64,000 nucleotides of DNA from Phycisphaerae bacterium. GTDB lineage: Bacteria; Planctomycetota; Phycisphaerae; UBA1845. The translations under genes were made by a program, and so were the position numbers. This document shows positions 59,303 to 64,000 of the stretch, in pieces. The notes under the pieces were generated by a model. The model was given only the letters and a program-made list of their open reading frames with translations. It did not search any database and was not told the DNA's origin. Position 1 is the first letter of the stretch; every line of letters begins with the position of its first letter. The DNA is taken from contig JAJDDW010000016.1 of the NCBI GenBank assembly GCA_029260115.1, positions 62,001 to 126,000 on the forward strand, in the 5' to 3' direction.

Positions 59303-60733
59303 ATGACCGTTTGTCTACAGCATCAGCAACCACAAACCGCCGCGAGCGATTTACGCCTTGAAGGGGCCAGCGTGCATATGATAGGCGTTGGCGGCGCGGG
59401 TATGTGCGGCGCTGCTCGCATGTTGCTAGACCTCGGAGCCAAGGTCGCTGGCTCAGACCTCAACGCCTTCGAAGGCATGGGCAAGCTTGTACAAGCTGGT
59501 GCGTGTATTTTTGTTGGCCATAGTGCAGACCATGTGATCCCGCGCACAGATCTCGTCGTCATCAGTGCAGCTGTGCCCGCTGCCAACCCCGAGCTTGTCG
59601 AAGCCCATGAACTAGGCATTCCCGTGATCAAATACGCTCAGCTACTCGGCGAATTAATGCGTTATCACCAAGGATTAGCCATCGCTGGTACGCATGGAAA
59701 AAGTACCACCACGGCTATGTGTGCTTTTTTGTTGCGAGAAGTAGGCTTGGACCCTTCGTTCGTCGTCGGCGCAACTTCCAATCAACTAGGCGGAAGCAGT
59801 GCTGCTGGTAGTGGTGACCATTTTGTCGTGGAGTCGTGCGAATACGATCGATCTTTTTTACACCTACATCCGCAAGCCGCCGCCATTCTAAATGTCGAGC
59901 CGGACCACTTGGATTATTTTGGTTCGATAGAAAACGTGGTCGAAGCCTTCGCATCCTTTGCCTCAAACGTGCCATCCAGCGGTGTCGTATTTGCAAACAT
60001 AGACGACCACCTAGCCATCCAAGCCGTCGCGGACGTGTCCGCCGAAGTCGTGACCCTGGGCATTGAAAACGAATCGGCTGATTGGCACGCATGTAATCTC
60101 ACTGCAGATAAAGCCTGCTATTCATTTGACGTCGTGTATCGCAGCCAGCCACTTTTTTCGACTCGATTGAACGTGCCCGGTAGGTACAACGTGACCAACG
60201 CGCTAGCCGCGATTGCCCTGGCTCATTACGCCGGCGCTGATCCGGAATTACTCGCTCAAGCGCTTCCCAAGTTTACAGGTATTGGTCGCCGTCTAACGCA
60301 TCGAGGCCAATGGTCTGGCGTAACCGTGGTTGATGATTACGCCCATCACCCCACAGAAATCCGCGTCACGCTCGACGCCATACGCAAGCAGTATGTGCCG
60401 AAGCGATTATGGGTAATCTTTCAACCTCACCAGCATGCTCGGACTCGTTTTTTGTTAGACGATTTTGCGGCGGCTTTTACGGACGCCGACGAAATAGTCA
60501 TCCCGGATATTTACGGCGCACGCGAAGCGTCAGACGAGAATGACACCATCAGCTCGCAAGACTTGGTGAACCGCATTTGTGAAGTTGGAGGTCAGGCGCA
60601 ATACATCGCCGATTTAGACGCTGTCGTAACTAAAATTCTTCCTCAGCTAACCCTCGGTGATCTTGTCGTTACTATGGGGGCAGGAGACATTTGGAAAGTG
60701 ACCGATGAACTGGTGGCAAGAATTCGAGGCTAA
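59303..60733 (+). CDS. murC: UDP-N-acetylmuramate:L-alanine ligase
   Basis: Adds L-alanine, the first residue of the peptidoglycan stem. The UDP-binding start HMIGVGGAGMCGAARML is at residues 25-41, the ATP loop AGTHGKSTTTAM near 133, and VVDDYAHHPTEI and FQPHQHARTRFLLDDFAAAF are the later conserved blocks. Length 476. AGGGGAGAGCAG lies before the ATG. Its last 29 bases overlap the start of murB. MurD, which acts next, is not in the window. Confidence 0.96.
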   Translation: MTVCLQHQQPQTAASDLRLEGASVHMIGVGGAGMCGAARMLLDLGAKVAGSDLNAFEGMGKLVQAGACIFVGHSADHVIPRTDLVVISAAVPAANPELVEAHELGIPVIKYAQLLGELMRYHQGLAIAGTHGKSTTTAMCAFLLREVGLDPSFVVGATSNQLGGSSAAGSGDHFVVESCEYDRSFLHLHPQAAAILNVEPDHLDYFGSIENVVEAFASFASNVPSSGVVFANIDDHLAIQAVADVSAEVVTLGIENESADWHACNLTADKACYSFDVVYRSQPLFSTRLNVPGRYNVTNALAAIALAHYAGADPELLAQALPKFTGIGRRLTHRGQWSGVTVVDDYAHHPTEIRVTLDAIRKQYVPKRLWVIFQPHQHARTRFLLDDFAAAFTDADEIVIPDIYGAREASDENDTISSQDLVNRICEVGGQAQYIADLDAVVTKILPQLTLGDLVVTMGAGDIWKVTDELVARIRG

Positions 60734-61613
60734 CATCGAGCAATACGCGCCGCTTGGACCGCTCACGTGGTTTCACGTAGGGGGATGCGCACGATTTCTG
60801 TTTCGACCAAATAGTGCCACAAATTTGTCACTTGTATTGAAGCGCGCCCATCAAGAAGGCGTCCCTGTGCGCGTGCTCGGCGCTGGTGCCAACGTTTTAG
60901 TCAGCGACGCCGGGTTTGATGGTCTGGTCATCAAACTAAATCATCCCGCCTTTCGCACCGTTTCTTGGCATGCCACCACTGCCCAAGTTGGCTGCGGCGT
61001 AGACCTCATGCCATTCTCCCGAAAGTGTAGCGAGCAAGGCCTGGTTGGTTTAGAGTGCGTCGCCGGCGTCCCAGCTACCATTGGCGGCGCCATTCGCATG
61101 AACGCGGGAGGCAGCGCCGGAGAAATTGGCACCATTGTGCGTAAAGTTACACTGTTAAATCCCAACGGAACCCTCGATAACTGGCCTGCAGCGCGGCTGC
61201 AGCTTGGATACCGCACCAGTGCGATCTCCCGCCACGTTCTATTAGTAGCGGAGCTTGAGTTTGACGCTGACGATCCGAAAGTGGTATCGAGCAGATATGA
61301 AAAATTATTCCAGCAAAAACAACAAACCCAGCCACTCGCAGATAAAAGTGCAGGTTGTATTTTCAAGAACCCGGCAGGGTATAAAGCCGGACAATTGATC
61401 GACACCGCCGGCTTGAAGGGTACGCGCGTCGGCGGCGCAGTTGTGTCCGATCGGCACGCGAATTTTATCGTGGCCTCAAAAGTGGCCAGTGCCGCCGACA
61501 TTTTGTCTCTCATCGATTTGATCCAGCGGCGCGTCTTTGAACATCATGGCCTTACGCTAGAACGAGAAATTGACGTATGGGAACCAGTTGGCCAGGAGGC
61601 CATTGCGACATGA
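60705..61613 (+). CDS. murB: UDP-N-acetylenolpyruvoylglucosamine reductase
   Basis: A FAD enzyme that reduces the enolpyruvyl ether to UDP-MurNAc. The FAD block VLGAGANVLVSDAGFDGLVIKL and GLECVAGVPATIGGAIRMNAGG are present, and the length (302) indicates a type II enzyme. The proton-donor position, serine in E. coli, is cysteine here (AGCIFKNP), a variant that also occurs in other type II MurBs as I recall. The C-terminal glutamate is in LTLEREIDVWE. ATG 60705 lies inside murC with GGAAAG upstream. It overlaps ddl by four bases. Confidence 0.95.
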   Translation: MNWWQEFEANIEQYAPLGPLTWFHVGGCARFLFRPNSATNLSLVLKRAHQEGVPVRVLGAGANVLVSDAGFDGLVIKLNHPAFRTVSWHATTAQVGCGVDLMPFSRKCSEQGLVGLECVAGVPATIGGAIRMNAGGSAGEIGTIVRKVTLLNPNGTLDNWPAARLQLGYRTSAISRHVLLVAELEFDADDPKVVSSRYEKLFQQKQQTQPLADKSAGCIFKNPAGYKAGQLIDTAGLKGTRVGGAVVSDRHANFIVASKVASAADILSLIDLIQRRVFEHHGLTLEREIDVWEPVGQEAIAT

Positions 61614-62581
61614 CTATGACACAAGAAAAGAATTCTGAATCGTCGAACGTCAGTCCATCGATCCAGTCATTAGATATCACGGTGCTCGCTGGCGGCGATA
61701 GTGCAGAACGCGACGTAAGCCTACAAAGCGGGGAAAGTGTAACTCAGGCGCTTAAGCGACTGGGCCATCGGGTATCGCAACTTGATATAGACGCTTCTCA
61801 ACTTAGCGCGTTAGATCGCGACGATGATTTTGTTTTTATCGCATTGCATGGCCGATTTGGTGAAGATGGCACGCTACAGAAAATTCTTAATGAGCGGGGC
61901 AAGCGTTATAGCGGTTGCGGTAGCGCCGCTTCGAGCTTGGCGATGGACAAAGTTCGCACGAAGCAACAATTTATTTCGTCAGGCTTACCGACACCAGCAT
62001 TCGTCGTCGCCCGCATGGATAATTTGGATACATTGTCAGATTCCGTTTCGCTTCCTGCAGTCGTAAAGCCTGTTTCGTCTGGCAGCAGCGTCGATACGTT
62101 CTTAGTCAAGTCAGCTGAGCAGATGAAAAAAACCGCTGGCGAAGTTACTCAAAAATATGGACAGGCCTTGGTGGAGCAGTTCATCGCCGGTCCTGAGTTG
62201 ACGGTGGGAATTTTAGGCGACCAAGCTTTGCCGGTTTGCGAAATTCGCACTTCTCGAGAATTTTATGATTACCAGGCCAAGTATTTGGTAGACGATACCC
62301 AATATCTTTTCGAAATCGCGCTACCAGAGACGCTCCTTGCTCAAATCCAGTCGCTAAGTTTAGCCGCGCACCGCACATTGGGTTGTCAGGTTATGTCGCG
62401 GGTCGATTGGCTGATCGATGCTGCGACACAAAAGCCCTATTTGCTAGAAATAAACACCATCCCCGGTTTTACGAGTCATTCCCTGCTTCCAAAGGCCGCC
62501 GCACGTGTTGGAATCGACTTTGACAGCCTTTGCCAGGCTATAGTGGCGGACTCGTACCTTATTGACCGATCTTGTGAATAG
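61610..62581 (+). CDS. ddl: D-alanine:D-alanine ligase
   Basis: An ATP-grasp enzyme that joins two D-alanines for MurF. Motifs are LAGGDSAERDVSLQSGESV, the HGRFGEDGTLQ loop (HGRGGEDG in many enzymes), VKPVSSGSSVDTFLVKS and EINTIPGFTSHSLLPKAA, which holds the metal-binding Glu and Asn. I chose ATG 61610, which overlaps the murB stop (ATGA) and has AGGAGG ten bases upstream; the open frame extends to 61577. Length is then 323. A non-conserved 20-residue start precedes the domain. Confidence 0.95.
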   Translation: MTMTQEKNSESSNVSPSIQSLDITVLAGGDSAERDVSLQSGESVTQALKRLGHRVSQLDIDASQLSALDRDDDFVFIALHGRFGEDGTLQKILNERGKRYSGCGSAASSLAMDKVRTKQQFISSGLPTPAFVVARMDNLDTLSDSVSLPAVVKPVSSGSSVDTFLVKSAEQMKKTAGEVTQKYGQALVEQFIAGPELTVGILGDQALPVCEIRTSREFYDYQAKYLVDDTQYLFEIALPETLLAQIQSLSLAAHRTLGCQVMSRVDWLIDAATQKPYLLEINTIPGFTSHSLLPKAAARVGIDFDSLCQAIVADSYLIDRSCE

Positions 62582-62661
62582 CAGCTATTGCTTGACGTTG
62601 CCGTAGGGCGACACTGCGCGCGTAAGGTTGAAGTGACCGTCGCATTCGGGATTGCAAATAC

Positions 62662-63552
62662 ATGGCCAAGAAGTCGAAAAAAAAACGAGCGGCATTGCTT
62701 ACGCGAATAGGTGAACGGTTAGCCGAGCTTAGTCTCGTGAGCCGTCGGCGTATCGTGTGGGCGGGCTTAACCGTACTGATAATTCTGCCAACGACCATGC
62801 TCGGAGCCGGGGCGGTCGAATGGCTCGATAAGCAACTACTCGATCAAGTCCGCGCGGCCCACCCAGATCCAGTAATAGAATTCGTAGACCTACCACCCTC
62901 GATGGTGCGTATAGCAGGGCGCGACCTTAACGGCGCGCTACTACCCGTGCTGGACGGCGATTGGTTAGACGATCACGTATGCCAGCACATAGCCCGACGA
63001 TTAGCCCGCGTCGGTTGGGTCAAAAATGTGTATTTTGTGCGTCGAAGTAGCGATGCGAAATTTAGAATCAGTTGCGATTACCGCTCGCCTTTTGCAATGG
63101 TGCAGCAAGGGGAATCTTTTTCGCTAGTCGATGTCGAGGGCGTTCGTTTGCCCGGCATCTATGGCTACGACCCAGCTTGGCCGGTGATTCAGGGCGTACA
63201 GGCCAATGCGCCAAAAGAGGGGGAGCGTTGGCAGGGACGCGATGTCGGTGCAGGCGTCGCGCTGCTAGCAGCCGTGCTAAGTGAGCCTTTCACCCAGCAG
63301 ATTACAGCAGCGCTTGTTGGAAATTACGGTGGACGAATTGACCCAAAGAGTAGTCACGTCGAGTTGGCCACTGATCGCATGGGAGGCCGAATTCGGTGGG
63401 GGTCCGCCCCCGGCGAAGAGATCGAAGAAAATATGATGGGGCAAAAGCTAGCCATCTTGCGGCAAAATTATATTCGGACAGGTCGCGTGGATGCGGGACA
63501 CGCTGTTGTGGACGTATCGACCTTTCCAGACCGTTTTACCGTGCCAGGATGA
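62662..63552 (+). CDS. ftsQ: FtsQ-like division protein
   Basis: A 296-residue bitopic protein: a very basic start (AKKSKKKRAAL), one helix (about 31-50) and a periplasmic region. The segment HIARRLARVGWVKNVYFVRRSSDAKFRISCDYRSPFAMVQQGESFSLVDVEGVRLPG resembles the POTRA-beta part of FtsQ/DivIB (usually W-V..V.V.R..P..L.V.V.E..P.A...). Its place after ddl is where ftsQ belongs. Sequence conservation is weak, so topology and context carry the call. It would link FtsL/FtsB to the divisome. Confidence 0.65.
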   Translation: MAKKSKKKRAALLTRIGERLAELSLVSRRRIVWAGLTVLIILPTTMLGAGAVEWLDKQLLDQVRAAHPDPVIEFVDLPPSMVRIAGRDLNGALLPVLDGDWLDDHVCQHIARRLARVGWVKNVYFVRRSSDAKFRISCDYRSPFAMVQQGESFSLVDVEGVRLPGIYGYDPAWPVIQGVQANAPKEGERWQGRDVGAGVALLAAVLSEPFTQQITAALVGNYGGRIDPKSSHVELATDRMGGRIRWGSAPGEEIEENMMGQKLAILRQNYIRTGRVDAGHAVVDVSTFPDRFTVPG

Positions 63553-63686
63553 TGAGATTGTGGTGAGCGGCTGCATTAGAGTGGATAAACAACGGTCTAT
63601 GACCAAATATTACGCACCCGGCCCCGAATATAGTGGTAGAATGGCTACGGTAGCCTCGAATGACAGATTTGTGGATGGATTGGATC

Positions 63687-64000
63687 ATGACAGACTTATC
63701 ACCATTATTGACGCAATTGCGCGGATATTTGCAAACTCAAGTGCCAACCATGACGGACAACATCAGTTGGGTCGCGTTAGGCATGGTTCTATGTGGTATT
63801 ACACTTAGCGTATTGGGCGCGAAGTTCGCCCGGGCTGGCCTGACCACCGCCGGTATCGTGGTCGGCGGTTTGACTGGCATGTACGTCGCTCGTACGGCTG
63901 GATATACGGCGCTTTTCGGCGGTTTGATCGGTGCGGGCATGTTAGCCACGGTCACGTTTATCACTTTTCGCTTGTGGGTCGGCGTGCTAACCGCAGCCGT
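63687..64000 (+). CDS. Multi-helix membrane protein, 3' partial
   Basis: An open frame that runs off the right edge, so its length is unknown. After a short amphipathic start come at least three hydrophobic helices (WVALGMVLCGITLSVLGAKF, AGIVVGGLTGMYVA and LFGGLIGAGMLATVTFITF), rich in glycine, and the pattern is faintly like DUF4203/TM198-type repeats. Start codons in frame are ATG 63660, 63675 and 63687; none has a good ribosome site. In a classical dcw cluster ftsA would come here, but this is clearly not FtsA. Confidence 0.55.
   Translation, partial: MTDLSPLLTQLRGYLQTQVPTMTDNISWVALGMVLCGITLSVLGAKFARAGLTTAGIVVGGLTGMYVARTAGYTALFGGLIGAGMLATVTFITFRLWVGVLTAA

Noticed and set aside
1-64000. 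CRISPR array, tRNA, rRNA, prophage or transposase gene
   Set aside because: I read the gaps for regular repeats, cloverleaf ends and mobile-element genes and saw none; short tRNA genes could still be missed by eye.

Overview
The window looks like chromosomal DNA from a planctomycete, most likely of the Phycisphaerae or a related deep lineage. The evidence is indirect: two small membrane proteins end in the zinc ribbon CxxCGYxLTGNxSGxCSECG that is typical of planctomycetes; there is a secreted cysteine-rich protein with a C-terminal dockerin pair; and the genome has a TldD with a Tat signal, a PilZ protein and a largely intact but rearranged division and cell wall (dcw) cluster. Base composition and gene style look even throughout. 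I see no prophage, integrase, transposase, CRISPR array, rRNA or tRNA.

Layout. 1-5.2 kb: a peptide transporter of the POT family (cut by the left edge), the dipeptidase PepD, a LolA-like secreted protein and NadD. 5.4-10.1 kb: a fused GT2 glycosyltransferase, GDP-mannose 4,6-dehydratase and a secreted HEAT-repeat protein. 10.5-15.0 kb: a NifU-like scaffold, MiaA, an ABC-2 exporter pair and a GT4 glycosyltransferase. 15.0-18.5 kb: a repeat-rich gap, a dockerin-bearing secreted protein and a PilZ protein. 18.7-27.4 kb: RseP with many PDZ modules and Dxr on the minus strand, then a plus-strand run of Nudix, rhomboid, site-2 protease, ThrC and DapB. 27.5-34.2 kb: a secreted sugar dehydrogenase, a TldD/TldE pair and a GT39-like membrane protein. 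34.3-39.0 kb: a MacA/MacB-type efflux operon and alanine dehydrogenase. 39.2-47.0 kb: ComEC, a membrane GT2, a YbjQ-domain protein, a four-helix membrane protein, a secreted terpenoid-cyclase-fold protein and two zinc-ribbon membrane proteins.

47.1-64 kb is the dcw cluster: mraZ, rsmH, a LysM protein, ftsL-like, ftsI, murE, murF, mraY, ftsW, murG, murC, murB, ddl, ftsQ-like and a partial membrane protein. It encodes lipid II synthesis and septal peptidoglycan assembly, except that murD is missing from its usual place between mraY and ftsW. MurE carries the DNPR motif of meso-diaminopimelate-adding enzymes, and DapB is also in the window, so a meso-DAP wall is expected.

Dispersed repeats stand out. 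At least seven copies of an imperfect palindrome (core AGCCGCGGGCT..AGCCCGCGCGG) sit between genes, two of them inside the dcw cluster. Two loci carry ATTCCC-N8-GGGAAT palindromes. One 111-base element has 14-base terminal inverted repeats and flanking TTAG. I found no clearly new defence or biosynthetic system. The best candidates for new biology are the tandem intramembrane proteases with a shared tail, the exported lipoprotein-type TldD next to a leaderless TldE, the PDZ-rich RseP and the LysM protein embedded in the dcw cluster.
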